Source: Mesorhizobium sp. L-2-11 (GTDB lineage Bacteria > Pseudomonadota > Alphaproteobacteria > Rhizobiales > Rhizobiaceae). From it: 64,000 nt of DNA. This document shows positions 46,782-55,573 of the stretch, in pieces (within the stretch, counting starts at the first letter, position 1; every line of letters starts with the position of its first letter). The notes under the pieces are model-generated. The model was not told the origin of the DNA. It saw only the letters and a program-made list of their open reading frames with translations, and ran no database searches. The DNA is taken from assembly GCF_016756595.1 (NCBI RefSeq), contig NZ_AP023257.1, positions 744,001 to 808,000 on the forward strand. The letters run 5' to 3'. The position numbers and the translations under genes were made by a program.

Positions 46782-47873
46782 ATGAAGCTCTTCGATTGCC
46801 CGCATTGCGGCCACCGCCTCTATTTCGAGAACGCCCAGTGCCTGAACTGCGCCAGCCCCGTGCTCTACGATCCCGGGCATGCGCGCTTCGTGCTGTCTGG
46901 CGCCGACGGCGTTTTCCAGTGCACCAATGCCGACGAGTGCGCCTGCAACTGGATGGCGGAACCTGGCCATGCCTTCTGCCGCGCCTGCGCGCTGAACCAG
47001 CTGATCCCCGACCTTTCGGTCGATGGCAACCGCCGTCGCTGGATCCGCGTCGAAGCGGCAAAGAAGCGGGCGATCTATTCGCTGCTCGCCGCCGGACTGC
47101 CGGTCACGCCCAAGCGGAACGCCGGCGACGAGGCCGGCCTCGCCTTCGACTTCCTTGCTGATCCGATCGGCGGTCCGGGTGGCGCGCGCATCCTGACCGG
47201 CCATGACAACGGCCTGATCACACTCAATGTCGCCGAGGCGGACTCGGCCGAGCGCGAAAGACGGCGCGTCGAGATGGGCGAGAACTACCGCACTTTGCTC
47301 GGCCATTTCCGCCACGAGCTCGGCCACTATTACTGGGACCGCCTGATCCGCGACGACCCGCAACGGCTTGCCGCCTTCCGCGCATTGTTCGGCGACGAGC
47401 GCGCCGATTACGAGCAGGCGCTGAAGGCCTACCATGCCAATGGCGCGCCGCCCGACTGGCAGCAGGACCACATTTCCGCCTATGCCACGTCCCATCCCTG
47501 GGAGGACTGGGCCGAGACATGGGCGCACCATCTGCACATCACCGATACGCTGGAGATGGTGCATGCGCTGAATTTCCCGCTCGGCCGGCTGGAAACCATG
47601 GAGGCCAACGAGCTGTCGCGGGGCGACACCGGCGGCGAGCTGCAACCGGCGCCGTCGGAACCTGCCGCCGTTCCCGAGCCGTTCGAGAAGATCCTGGCCC
47701 GCTGGCTGGTGCTGTCGGAAGCGTCCAACTCGATCAACCGCTGCATGGGCCTTCCCGACCTCTATCCCTTCGTCATCTCGGAGCTGACGGCACAGAAGCT
47801 GGCCTTCGTCCATGAGTTGCTGACCGTAGTGAAAGAATCCGGAACAAAACGTGAGCCGGCTGAGGCGCTTTAG
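46782..47873 (+). CDS. Putative zinc-ribbon metallopeptidase
   Basis: A 363-residue protein of a conserved putative zinc-binding metallopeptidase family (DUF2248-like). The N-terminal zinc ribbon has CPHCGHRLYFENAQCLNC, further cysteines are near residues 47-70, and the catalytic motif is GHFRHELGHYYWDRLI (HExxH). The segment SHPWEDWAETWAHHLHITD gives a probable third ligand. No signal peptide is seen, so it is likely cytosolic. The function is unproven. Confidence 0.87.
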   Translation: MKLFDCPHCGHRLYFENAQCLNCASPVLYDPGHARFVLSGADGVFQCTNADECACNWMAEPGHAFCRACALNQLIPDLSVDGNRRRWIRVEAAKKRAIYSLLAAGLPVTPKRNAGDEAGLAFDFLADPIGGPGGARILTGHDNGLITLNVAEADSAERERRRVEMGENYRTLLGHFRHELGHYYWDRLIRDDPQRLAAFRALFGDERADYEQALKAYHANGAPPDWQQDHISAYATSHPWEDWAETWAHHLHITDTLEMVHALNFPLGRLETMEANELSRGDTGGELQPAPSEPAAVPEPFEKILARWLVLSEASNSINRCMGLPDLYPFVISELTAQKLAFVHELLTVVKESGTKREPAEAL

Positions 47874-47937
47874 CCGGAACGCATGAAGTCCTGTTTCGTT
47901 TTCGTTCGCGAGGGACCATCAACACGGAGCGAAAACC

Positions 47938-48537
47938 ATGAAGCGCATACTGTTTCCTGCTGTCGCCGGAGCGCTTGTCGCCATGTCCGGCACAGCCTTG
48001 GCCGATACCGCCGTTTCGGCGGTCGCCGATCTCAACATTCGCGCCGGCCCAGGCCCGCAATACCCGGTCATCGGCGTGCTCGCCGCCGGCCAGTCGGCTA
48101 CGCTCGATGGCTGCATCCAAAACAGCAAATGGTGCACCATAGCCGAGGCCAATGGCCAGGGCTGGATCTATTCCGACTATGTGACGGCCGATTTCGGCGG
48201 TAACGAGGTCGTCCTGACCCGGCGCCCGGCCGACGCAGACATTACCATCGTCGAAGCGCCCGCCGACGTCGACGATCCCGACATCTATACCGGAGCGATC
48301 GTCGCCGGCGAGCCGATCGAGCCGATCAGACGGCCGCCCGCCGAAGTTCGCACCTATATCGAGACCAACCGGATCGACCCGGTCTATCTCGAGGGCGAGG
48401 TGGTTACCGGCGCGACCCTGCCCGATACCGTCGAGTTGCGCGAGATTCCGGACTACGACTACCGCTATGTCTATGTGAACGGTCAGCCGGCACTGGTCGA
48501 CCCCGGCACCCGACGCATCATGTACGTCGAGCGCTGA
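47938..48537 (+). CDS. Exported SH3-domain / DUF1236 protein
   Basis: A 199-residue protein. The signal peptide ILFPAVAGALVAMSGTALA is followed by a bacterial SH3 domain at about 27-85 (VADLNIRAGPGPQYPVIGVL). A DUF1236-like C-terminus ends YVYVNGQPALVDPGTRRIMY. It probably binds or monitors the cell wall from the periplasm, as inferred from SH3b domains. An intrinsic terminator lies about 80 bp downstream. Confidence 0.9.
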   Translation: MKRILFPAVAGALVAMSGTALADTAVSAVADLNIRAGPGPQYPVIGVLAAGQSATLDGCIQNSKWCTIAEANGQGWIYSDYVTADFGGNEVVLTRRPADADITIVEAPADVDDPDIYTGAIVAGEPIEPIRRPPAEVRTYIETNRIDPVYLEGEVVTGATLPDTVELREIPDYDYRYVYVNGQPALVDPGTRRIMYVER

Positions 48538-48618
48538 CATCAGCAAGCAATCAGGCGGCCGCCCGGCAAGAGTCCGCGGCGGTCGCCTCTGTCCGATATC
48601 GTTAACCTGAGCTTCGTG

Positions 48619-48651
48619 CTGGAGCGGCGTGCCCGCCGCTCCAGCCTTTTG
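48619..48651 (+). terminator. Intrinsic terminator
   Basis: Stem CTGGAGCGGCG/CGCCGCTCCAG with loop TGCC, then CCTTTTG. It follows the SH3/DUF1236 gene. Confidence 0.8.
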
Positions 48652-48654
48652 TTC

Positions 48655-48702
48655 GAGCATCCCAAAACCGGTTCCACTTTTGGGTCCGATGCTCTAGATC
48701 AT
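48655..48702. repeat. Short palindromic repeat (family E relative)
   Basis: GAGCATCCCAAAACCGGTTC then CACTTTTGGGTCCGATGCTC, an imperfect palindrome of the type found widely in Mesorhizobium-like genomes. It lies between the terminator and the CPBP gene. Confidence 0.7.
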
Positions 48703-48732
48703 GCGACCCGATGCATCAGGCAAGGAACCCGC

Positions 48733-49698
48733 GTGATATCAGACCCTGCCGCCTTCGAGCGCTACCGGCATACTCCCAACGCCAAGACGACCCTGCCGCG
48801 GCTGCTGCTCGGAACGGCGATCGTCGTCCTGTTCTGGGTCGCGACAACCATCGCCGTGCTGTTCGGCGGCGCCTATTTCTTCGTCGTCTGGCAAGCGTCG
48901 TCCGGCGCCCCGATAGAAGGAGGGGCGGTGCAGAATTTCATGGCCTCGCCCGCCGGGATTCTCGCCGCGCTCGCCTCGTTTGCCGGAATCTGGCTCGGCC
49001 TGTGGGCTGCCATGCGCTGGGTCCATCACGAGCCGCTGATGGCGCTGATCGGCACCAGCCGCCGCGTTTCGCGCTCGGGATTTCTTAGGGGATTGGCCGC
49101 GGTGCTGGTCACATCGCTGCTCTCCGAGATCCTGCTCTACCTTTTGCAGCCCGACATTGCGCGCGGTGCGATAGGCCTGTCGTCCTGGCTGCTGTTCCTG
49201 ATCCCGATTGCCGCGCTGACCCTGCTGCAGACCTCGTCCGAAGAGGTGCTGTTTCGCGGCTATCTCCTCAGGGGCCTGGCCAACCGGTTTCAAAATCCCT
49301 TGATCTGGGCGCTGCTGCCAGGACTTCTGTTCACTGCGATGCATTGGAACCCAGGCTCGACAAACGTCATCAACGCCTGCGTGCTGGCCTCGATCGCCGC
49401 TTTCGCGCTGCTCCTGACGCTTGTTGTCTATGCCACGGGCAATCTCGGCGCGGCCTTCGGCGCCCACCTCGGCAACAATCTGACCGGCTTCCTGCTGATC
49501 TCGCATCAGCAAAGCTACAATTCCTTCGCCCTGTTCAACGCCAAGCCGCTCGAGGGCCCCGGCTGGACGACGCTTGACGCCGTCCTCATCGCGGCGATCG
49601 GCATCGTCTGCAGCCTGTTGACCGTTCTGCTGCTGCTGCACCCGTGCTCGCCGCTGAAGGTCGAGCCGGATTTTTCGCACCCCGGCGGCCCAAGCTGA
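48733..49698 (+). CDS. CPBP-family intramembrane metalloprotease
   Basis: About 321 residues with several membrane segments (LLLGTAIVVLFWVATTIAVL; LLFLIPIAALTLLQ). The CPBP/Rce1 motifs are all present: EExxxR in SSEEVLFRGYLLRGL, FxxxH in LLFTAMHWNPG, and HxxxN in GAHLGNN. Start GTG 48733 is the first start after an upstream repeat and gives a plausible cytosolic N-terminus. Possible roles include peptide maturation or immunity; the substrate is unknown. Confidence 0.88.
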   Translation: MISDPAAFERYRHTPNAKTTLPRLLLGTAIVVLFWVATTIAVLFGGAYFFVVWQASSGAPIEGGAVQNFMASPAGILAALASFAGIWLGLWAAMRWVHHEPLMALIGTSRRVSRSGFLRGLAAVLVTSLLSEILLYLLQPDIARGAIGLSSWLLFLIPIAALTLLQTSSEEVLFRGYLLRGLANRFQNPLIWALLPGLLFTAMHWNPGSTNVINACVLASIAAFALLLTLVVYATGNLGAAFGAHLGNNLTGFLLISHQQSYNSFALFNAKPLEGPGWTTLDAVLIAAIGIVCSLLTVLLLLHPCSPLKVEPDFSHPGGPS

Positions 49699-50038
49699 TG
49701 CGCATCACGCTGGTGGTGCTGCCATAAACCGAACCGGCCCGGTTCAGCGTATTCGGCCCCGCACCTTGACTCCGCGGCCGATTTCCTGTCTACAGCCCGC
49801 GAATTCCGCGACGAGTATTCCTCCGAGCAAGCCGACCGGGACGCCGAAGCCTGTTTGAGGTGACGTGCTGTAAATCGATCCTGGAGGCCAACATCCGGCA
49901 GCGCTGTGCGCCCCCGGGTGCTTTTTGGCTTTGGGCTTTTGCCCGGGCTGGCTTTGTTTGGGCTGGCTTTGAGTTGGATACTGCGCGCGAACGTATTACC
50001 TCTCGGATCGAACCCGAACCGAGATTGAAGGAAGACAA
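49699..50038. other. Intergenic region before ffh
   Basis: A 340-bp gap. It holds a small perfect hairpin GAACCGGCCCGGTTC (49731-49745), which may end the CPBP transcript. A 31-codon open stretch (49768-49863) has no start. The ffh Shine-Dalgarno (GAAGGAAG) lies at the end. No RNA gene such as 4.5S RNA was recognised. Confidence 0.6.
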
Positions 50039-51682
50039 ATGTTTGAATCCCTTCAGGAGCGCCTTGGCTCCATCCTGAACGGCCTTACCGGCCGCGGTGC
50101 CCTGTCCGAGGCCGATGTCTCGGCGGCGCTGCGCGAGGTGCGCCGTGCGCTGCTCGAGGCCGACGTGGCGCTGGAAGTGGTGCGTTCGTTCACCGACAAG
50201 GTGCGCGAAAAGGCCGTCGGCGCCGCCGTGCTGAAGTCGATCAAGCCCGGCCAGATGGTCGTCAAGATCGTCCATGACGAGTTGATCGAGATGTTGGGCG
50301 CCGAGGGCGTCGCCATCGACCTCAATGCGCCGGCTCCGGTCGTCGTCATGATGGTCGGCCTGCAGGGCTCCGGCAAGACCACGACATCGGCCAAGATCGC
50401 CAGGCGTCTCACCGAGCGTCAGAACAAGAAGGTCCTGATGGCCTCGCTCGACACGCGGCGTCCCGCCGCGCAGGAGCAGCTCCGTCAGCTCGGCGAGCAG
50501 GTCAAGGTCGCCACGCTGCCGATCGTCGGGGGCCAGACGCCGGTCGACATCGCCCGCCGCGCCGTGCAGGCGGCAAAGCTCGGCGGCCATGACGTCGTCA
50601 TCCTCGACACCGCCGGCCGCACCCATATCGACGAGCCGCTGATGGTCGAGATGGCCGACATCAAGAAGGTCTCGTCGCCGCACGAAATCCTTTTGGTCGC
50701 CGATTCGCTGACCGGCCAGGACGCCGTCAATCTGGCAAAAAGCTTCGATGAGCGCGTCGGCATCACCGGGCTGGTGCTGACCCGCATGGATGGTGATGGC
50801 CGTGGTGGTGCAGCACTTTCCATGCGCGCCGTCACCGGCAAGCCGATCAAGCTGATCGGCACCGGCGAGAAAATGGACGGGCTGGAGGAATTCCATCCCA
50901 AGCGCATCGCCGACCGCATCCTCGGCATGGGCGACATCATCAGCCTGGTCGAAAAGGCTGCCGAGAACATCGACGCCGAGCAGGCGGCGGCGATGGCCAA
51001 GAAAATGCAGTCGGGCAAGTTCGACCTGAACGACCTTGCCGGCCAGCTTCAGCAGATGTCGAAGATGGGCGGCATGGGCGGCATCATGGGCATGATGCCG
51101 GGCATGGGCAAGATGAAGGATCAGATGGCCGCCGCCGGTCTCGACGACAAGATGTTCGGCCGCCAGCTCGCGATCATCTCGTCAATGACCAAGGCCGAGC
51201 GCGCCAACCCCGATATTCTGAAGCACTCGCGCAAGAAGCGCATCGCCGCCGGCTCCGGCACCGACGCGGCCGAGATCAACAAGCTCCTGAAGATGCATCG
51301 CGGCATGGCCGACATGATGAAGGCGATGGGCGGCAAGGGCAAAGGCGGTGGCCTGATGCGCGGCATGATGGGCGGCCTGGCCCAGAAGATGGGCCTCGGC
51401 GGCATGATGCCAGGGGGCATGGGTGGCCAAGGTGGCATGATGGGGGGCGGCATGATGGGAGGCGGCATGCCGGACCTGTCCAAGATGGACCCCAAGCAAC
51501 TCGAAGCCTTGCAGAAGCAGGCGCAGGCGGCCGGTCTCGGCGGCATGAAGGGCCTGCCCGGTGGCCTTCCAGGTGGCGGTGGCCTGCCTGGGCTGCCCGG
51601 CGGCATGAAGCTTCCTGGTTTGCCGGGATCTGGCGGCGGTCTGCCAATTCTTGGCAAGAGCGGCCCCGGCAAGAAGAAGTGA
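50039..51682 (+). CDS. ffh: Signal recognition particle protein Ffh
   Basis: GTPase that binds 4.5S RNA and signal sequences and targets proteins to FtsY and the membrane. The 547-residue protein has the N domain from MFESLQERLGSILNGL, G1 GLQGSGKTTTSAKIARRL, DTAGRTHIDEPLM and the closing loop GDGRGGAALSM, then the Met-rich M domain. After about residue 440 comes a long Gly/Met/Leu-rich tail (GGMMPGGMGGQGGMMGGGMM) not found in E. coli Ffh but common in Rhizobiales. The next gene is 7 bp away. Confidence 0.97.
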   Translation: MFESLQERLGSILNGLTGRGALSEADVSAALREVRRALLEADVALEVVRSFTDKVREKAVGAAVLKSIKPGQMVVKIVHDELIEMLGAEGVAIDLNAPAPVVVMMVGLQGSGKTTTSAKIARRLTERQNKKVLMASLDTRRPAAQEQLRQLGEQVKVATLPIVGGQTPVDIARRAVQAAKLGGHDVVILDTAGRTHIDEPLMVEMADIKKVSSPHEILLVADSLTGQDAVNLAKSFDERVGITGLVLTRMDGDGRGGAALSMRAVTGKPIKLIGTGEKMDGLEEFHPKRIADRILGMGDIISLVEKAAENIDAEQAAAMAKKMQSGKFDLNDLAGQLQQMSKMGGMGGIMGMMPGMGKMKDQMAAAGLDDKMFGRQLAIISSMTKAERANPDILKHSRKKRIAAGSGTDAAEINKLLKMHRGMADMMKAMGGKGKGGGLMRGMMGGLAQKMGLGGMMPGGMGGQGGMMGGGMMGGGMPDLSKMDPKQLEALQKQAQAAGLGGMKGLPGGLPGGGGLPGLPGGMKLPGLPGSGGGLPILGKSGPGKKK

Positions 51683-51689
51683 GGGCGCC

Positions 51690-52016
51690 ATGAACGAAGA
51701 GAAGGACATGGCCGACGCTCGTGCGGCGCTGGTCGACTACCGCGCCTCGATCGACAACATCGACGCAGCGCTCATCCACATGCTGGCCGAGCGTTTCCGC
51801 TGCACCAAGGCGGTCGGCGAACTGAAGGCGTCGCATGGCCTGCCGCCAGCCGATCCGGCACGCGAGCAGCAGCAGATCGCCCGCCTTCGCCAGCTGGCGA
51901 AGGACGCCCATCTCGACCCGGATTTCGCGGAGAAATTCCTGAATTTCGTCGTCCGCGAAGTGATCCGGCATCACGAGCATATCGCCGCATCCAACGGCGT
52001 AACGAAAACCGGCTGA
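51690..52016 (+). CDS. Chorismate mutase (AroQ class)
   Basis: A 108-residue all-helical mutase converting chorismate to prephenate for Phe and Tyr synthesis. It shows [40 protein letters not shown] and the C-terminal [14 protein letters not shown]. The start may be 51690 or 51708 ([12 protein letters not shown]). It lies between ffh and rpsP, a common order in Rhizobiales. Confidence 0.92.
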   Translation: MNEEKDMADARAALVDYRASIDNIDAALIHMLAERFRCTKAVGELKASHGLPPADPAREQQQIARLRQLAKDAHLDPDFAEKFLNFVVREVIRHHEHIAASNGVTKTG

Positions 52017-52101
52017 GGACCAGTGCAGTCGGACAACGACATGCATAAAGACGACAGCCATAACCCCGATCAACGAACATCAGAATTTTAGGAGAAAGAA
52101 A

Positions 52102-52503
52102 ATGCCACTGAAAATCCGACTGGCCCGTGCGGGCTCGAAGAAGCGTCCCTACTACCACGTCGTCGTCGCCGACGCCCGTTCGCCGCGCGACGGCCGTTTC
52201 ATCGAGTCGCTCGGTTCGTGGAACCCGCTGCTGCCCAAGGAAGGCGAGCGGGTCAAGGTCGACGCCGACCGCGTCAAGCATTGGCTCTCGCATGGCGCCC
52301 AGCCGACCGACCGCGTGCTGCGCTTCCTCGACGAGGCCGGCATCGCCAAGCGTGAGGCCCGCTCCAACCCGAAGAAGGCCGAGCCCGGCAAGAAGGCGCA
52401 GGAACGCGCCGCACTTCTGAAGAAGGCGCAGGACGATGCAGCCGCCGCTGTTGCCGCCGCGGCAGCCGCGCCGGCCGAGGCGGAAGCCGCGACCGCCGAA
52501 TAA
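52102..52503 (+). CDS. rpsP: 30S ribosomal protein S16
   Basis: Small-subunit protein, 133 residues. The core [20 protein letters not shown] and [20 protein letters not shown] is followed by an Ala/Glu/Lys-rich C-terminal extension typical of Rhizobiales. Strong ribosome-binding site AGGAGA. A strong terminator follows at once, so rimM, trmD and rplS, often next in the operon, are not linked here. Confidence 0.97.
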   Translation: MPLKIRLARAGSKKRPYYHVVVADARSPRDGRFIESLGSWNPLLPKEGERVKVDADRVKHWLSHGAQPTDRVLRFLDEAGIAKREARSNPKKAEPGKKAQERAALLKKAQDDAAAAVAAAAAAPAEAEAATAE

Positions 52504-52524
52504 TCTGCTTTTTATCGCCCACGG

Positions 52525-52555
52525 AACGGCGGGCGCTTTGCCCGCCGTTTTATTT
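52525..52555 (+). terminator. Intrinsic terminator after rpsP
   Basis: Stem AACGGCGGGC/GCCCGCCGTT with loop GCTTT, then TTTATTTC. Confidence 0.9.
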
Positions 52556-52580
52556 CTTCGGAGCTAATGACGCGGCCCGA

Positions 52581-52844
52581 TCAATAGCCTGCCGGGCAGC
52601 GGGCGATGTAGACGCGTCCATAGCGATCGCGATAGCGGCACCGGCCGGGTTCGGTAGCACGACCGATCAGTGCGCCGGCGAGGGCGCCGACGGCACCACC
52701 GACCACCGCACCTTCAACTTCGTCATCGGCCACTGCAGCGCCGATAGCAGCGCCCCCCAGCCCACCGACCGCGGCGCCCTGTTCCGTCCGGGAACAGGCT
52801 GCGAGCGAGATTGCCAATACCATCAGGACTACCAGTTTCTTCAT
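52581..52844 (-). CDS. Small glycine-zipper lipoprotein
   Basis: An 87-residue protein with a lipoprotein signal KKLVVLMVLAISLAAC (lipobox LAAC). A glycine-zipper segment AAVGGLGGAAIGAAVADDEV and AVVGGAVGALAGALIG is followed by a short Cys/Arg-rich tail. Such proteins insert in or span the outer membrane; the function is unknown. ATG 52844 is the only start that puts the signal at the N-terminus. Confidence 0.85.
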   Translation of the reverse strand: MKKLVVLMVLAISLAACSRTEQGAAVGGLGGAAIGAAVADDEVEGAVVGGAVGALAGALIGRATEPGRCRYRDRYGRVYIARCPAGY

Positions 52845-53055
52845 CGTCGCTCCTCCCAAATGGGGTTCTCCGTCCTCGCCCCACATGGTCTAACTCGTAA
52901 CCGGGCAATTTGATCCAAGGACAAGGAAGAAGGATGGCGGCAGACAGCGCCCTCTCTCGCGGCGCGAGCGCCATAGAACGGCCTTCTTGAAGTCGCCGCT
53001 ATCGGTTGAACGGGATCTGCGCGCGCACCTTGGGATTGCGCAGGAAAAAGCGGCC

Positions 53056-53961
53056 CTAGGAAAAATAGAACTTTTCGGCGGGGATCATTTTTGGCGGCGC
53101 CTCGCCGAGCGCCTCCAGCACCGAGATTTCACAGACGCGGCACAGGCCGTCGAGGGCGAGATCGTTGGCCTCGGTGCCGAACGGGTCCTCGAGTTCCTCC
53201 GAGAGCGCATCGAGACCGAAAAAGGTGTAGGCGATCAGCGCCGTGAACAGCGGCGTCGCCCAGCCGGCAGTCGAGGCCAGCCCAAACGGCAGCAGCAGGC
53301 AGAAGATATAGGCGGTGCGCTGCAACAGCAGCGTGTAGGCAAACGGAAGCGGTGTTCCCATGATGCGCTCGCAGCCTGCCTGCGCTGCAGCGATTTGCGA
53401 CAGGCGCTCGTCGAGGATGCGATAGCCGATCACATCGATCGCCCCGGCCCTGTACAACGCCGCGGCTCGCTCGCCCATCCGCCGCAGCATGGCGTCTGGC
53501 GGGTTGGCCAGTCTGGCAGCACTTTCGGCCTCTTCACCGATGAACGCGCGTGCTTCGCTCGTGGCGTCGACCCGCCGAAGCAGCCCGCGCAAGAAGTGGC
53601 AGAAGGCGATCGCCTCCATCAACAGCCCGCGCAGCTCGACCCGATCCTCGATCAGCCCGGTGCTGGCGCGCGCCAGGTTGCGAATGTCGAAGACAAGCTG
53701 GCCCCATAGCTTGCGCGCCTCCCACCAGCGGTCATAGGCGGCATTGTTGCGGAAGCCGAGATAGATCGACAGCGCCACCCCGAGCAAGGCGAACGGCGCG
53801 GGCCCGGCATTGCCGAGGTCAAGCCCCAGCGCCCTGACCGCCAGCAACACGAGTGCGCCATAAATGCCAAAGCCGAAGATCTGCGGCAGGATGCGCGGCA
53901 CCACCGAGCCGCGCATGATGAAGAACAGATGCAGGAATCCCGGGCGCGGGCGAACAATCAT
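53056..53961 (-). CDS. Bestrophin-family (UPF0187) membrane protein
   Basis: A 301-residue membrane protein resembling bacterial bestrophin anion or cation channels. Seen are the N-terminal FLHLFFIMRGSVVPRILPQI, GVALSIYLGFRNNAAYDRWW (a bestrophin hallmark), and the C-terminal FFGLDALSEELEDPFGTEAN with acidic residues near the gate. Bacterial homologues form pentameric channels. It stands alone between repeat regions. Confidence 0.9.
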   Translation of the reverse strand: MIVRPRPGFLHLFFIMRGSVVPRILPQIFGFGIYGALVLLAVRALGLDLGNAGPAPFALLGVALSIYLGFRNNAAYDRWWEARKLWGQLVFDIRNLARASTGLIEDRVELRGLLMEAIAFCHFLRGLLRRVDATSEARAFIGEEAESAARLANPPDAMLRRMGERAAALYRAGAIDVIGYRILDERLSQIAAAQAGCERIMGTPLPFAYTLLLQRTAYIFCLLLPFGLASTAGWATPLFTALIAYTFFGLDALSEELEDPFGTEANDLALDGLCRVCEISVLEALGEAPPKMIPAEKFYFS

Positions 53962-54257
53962 AAAAAAACCCTTTCACGGGACCGGCAATGATCCTGGTCG
54001 GTTCCATTGTGAGATGCAAAACACCCATAAGCCCAGCCGCCAGCGACATGGCGATGTCGTGTTGGCGGTTTGAGGGCAGAGCAGAGCCAGAGGAGCGATG
54101 CCGGCCCGATGGTACCTATCTGAGACGCCGGTGCGGCCCCTCATCCCCCTGCCGGGACCCCGGCCCTTCGCTGTCGCTACGGGCGTTCGTCGTTCGAAAA
54201 GCCAAGCAATTGGCTTTCCGTCCGCTTCGCGGACCACTTCTCACCCCCGTGAACGGG
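53962..54257. other. Intergenic repeat-rich region upstream of tandem repeat
   Basis: No gene seen. From about 54135 it carries degenerate family-C-like arms (CCCCTCATCCCCCTGCCGG; GTGAACGGGGAGAAGG) and several small GC-rich palindromes. Confidence 0.55.
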
Positions 54258-54475
54258 GAGAAGGGAGCTAACGGCCGAAGGCCGAGCCCGCGACTGCGGG
54301 CCGCCGGCATTCCGGCGCCCCCGCGGAGGGCCCGCCGCGGCAGCGGCGATACGGCCCGTGAGCGGCGAGAAGGGAGCTAATGGCCGAAGGCCGAGCCCGC
54401 GACCGCGGGCCGCCGGTCGTCCGGCGCCCCCGCGGAGGGCCCGACGCGGCAGCGGCGATACGGCCCGTGAGCGAG
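54258..54475. repeat. 109-bp direct tandem repeat, two copies
   Basis: Units start at 54258 and 54367 with GAGAAGGGAGCTAA and differ at only a few bases. Each contains GCCCGCGACYGCGGGC and other GC-rich palindromes. The second copy ends one base before the asd stop codon on the opposite strand. Confidence 0.9.
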
Positions 54476-54476
54476 A

Positions 54477-55511
54477 CTAAGCCGCCTTCTTCTTCGGCTG
54501 AATCAGCCCGCGCTCGATCAGCAGCTCCGCGATCTGCACTGCGTTGAGTGCCGCGCCCTTGCGCAGATTGTCGGAGACGATCCACATCGACAGGCCATTG
54601 TCGACGGTCGAATCCTCGCGGATGCGCGAGATGAAGGTCGCGTCCTCGCCGGCCGAGTCCAGCGGCGTGATGTAGCCACCGTCCTCGCGCTTGTCGAGAA
54701 CCTGGCAGCCCGGCGCTTCGCGCAGGATCTCACGTGCTTCCTCGGCGGTGATCGGCTTTTCGAACTCGATATTGACCGCTTCCGAATGGCCGATGAACAC
54801 CGGCACGCGCACGCAGGTCGCCGTCAGCTTGATCTTGGGGTCGAGCATCTTCTTGGTCTCGGCGACCATCTTCCACTCTTCCTTGGTGAAGCCGTCGTCG
54901 AGGAAGACGTCGATGTGCGGGATGACGTTGAAGGCGATGCGCTTGGTGAACTTCTTGACGTCGACCTGGTCGGCGACGAACACCGCGCGGGTCTGCGTGA
55001 ACAGTTCGTCCATGCCTTCCTTGCCGGCGCCGGACACCGATTGATAAGTGGCGACGACGACACGCTTGATGGTGGCGAGGTCATGCAGCGGCTTCAGCGC
55101 CACGACCAGCTGCGCCGTCGAGCAGTTCGGGTTGGCGATGATGTTCTTGCGCGTGAACAGCGAAATCGCGTCCGGGTTCACTTCCGGCACGATCAGCGGC
55201 ACGTCCTGGTCATAGCGGAAGGCCGACGAATTATCGATGACGACGCAGCCCTGCTTGCCGATCTTCGGCGACCATTCCTTCGAAACGTTGCCGCCGGCCG
55301 ACATGATGCAGATGTCGGTATCGGAAAAATCATATTGGTCGAGCGCCCTGACCTTCAGCGTGCGATCGCCGAACGACACTTCCGTGCCCTGGCTGCGCCG
55401 CGAGGCCAGCGCCACCACCTCGCTCACCGGAAAGCCGCGCTCTTCCAGTATGTTGAGCATTTCCCGGCCCACATTGCCCGTGGCGCCGACGATTGCAACC
55501 TTGAAACTCAT
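54477..55511 (-). CDS. asd: Aspartate-semialdehyde dehydrogenase
   Basis: Makes aspartate semialdehyde for Lys, Thr, Met and diaminopimelate. The 344-residue protein begins MSFKVAIVGATGNVGREML. The catalytic Cys130 is in NIIANPNCSTAQLVV, and the C-terminal substrate loop has VFIGHSEAVNIEFE. A hairpin lies about 40 bp upstream of the start. The gene's 3' end abuts a tandem repeat. Confidence 0.96.
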   Translation of the reverse strand: MSFKVAIVGATGNVGREMLNILEERGFPVSEVVALASRRSQGTEVSFGDRTLKVRALDQYDFSDTDICIMSAGGNVSKEWSPKIGKQGCVVIDNSSAFRYDQDVPLIVPEVNPDAISLFTRKNIIANPNCSTAQLVVALKPLHDLATIKRVVVATYQSVSGAGKEGMDELFTQTRAVFVADQVDVKKFTKRIAFNVIPHIDVFLDDGFTKEEWKMVAETKKMLDPKIKLTATCVRVPVFIGHSEAVNIEFEKPITAEEAREILREAPGCQVLDKREDGGYITPLDSAGEDATFISRIREDSTVDNGLSMWIVSDNLRKGAALNAVQIAELLIERGLIQPKKKAA

Positions 55512-55549
55512 CGAAATCTCCTGTCCTCTCCGCTCGGTTTTTTTGGAGA

Positions 55550-55573
55550 AAACCCGCCGGCCGATGCGGGTTT
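55550..55573 (-). terminator. Hairpin in the asd leader
   Basis: Stem AAACCCGC/GCGGGTTT with an 8-base loop. On the minus strand it is followed by TTTTC. It lies 38 bp upstream of the asd ATG, so it is either a leader attenuator-like hairpin or the terminator of an unseen upstream transcript. Confidence 0.5.

Noticed and set aside
54258..54475. Tandem GC-rich units considered as a structural RNA such as 4.5S RNA
   Set aside because: No SRP core motif is present, and two near-identical direct copies suggest duplication rather than an RNA gene.
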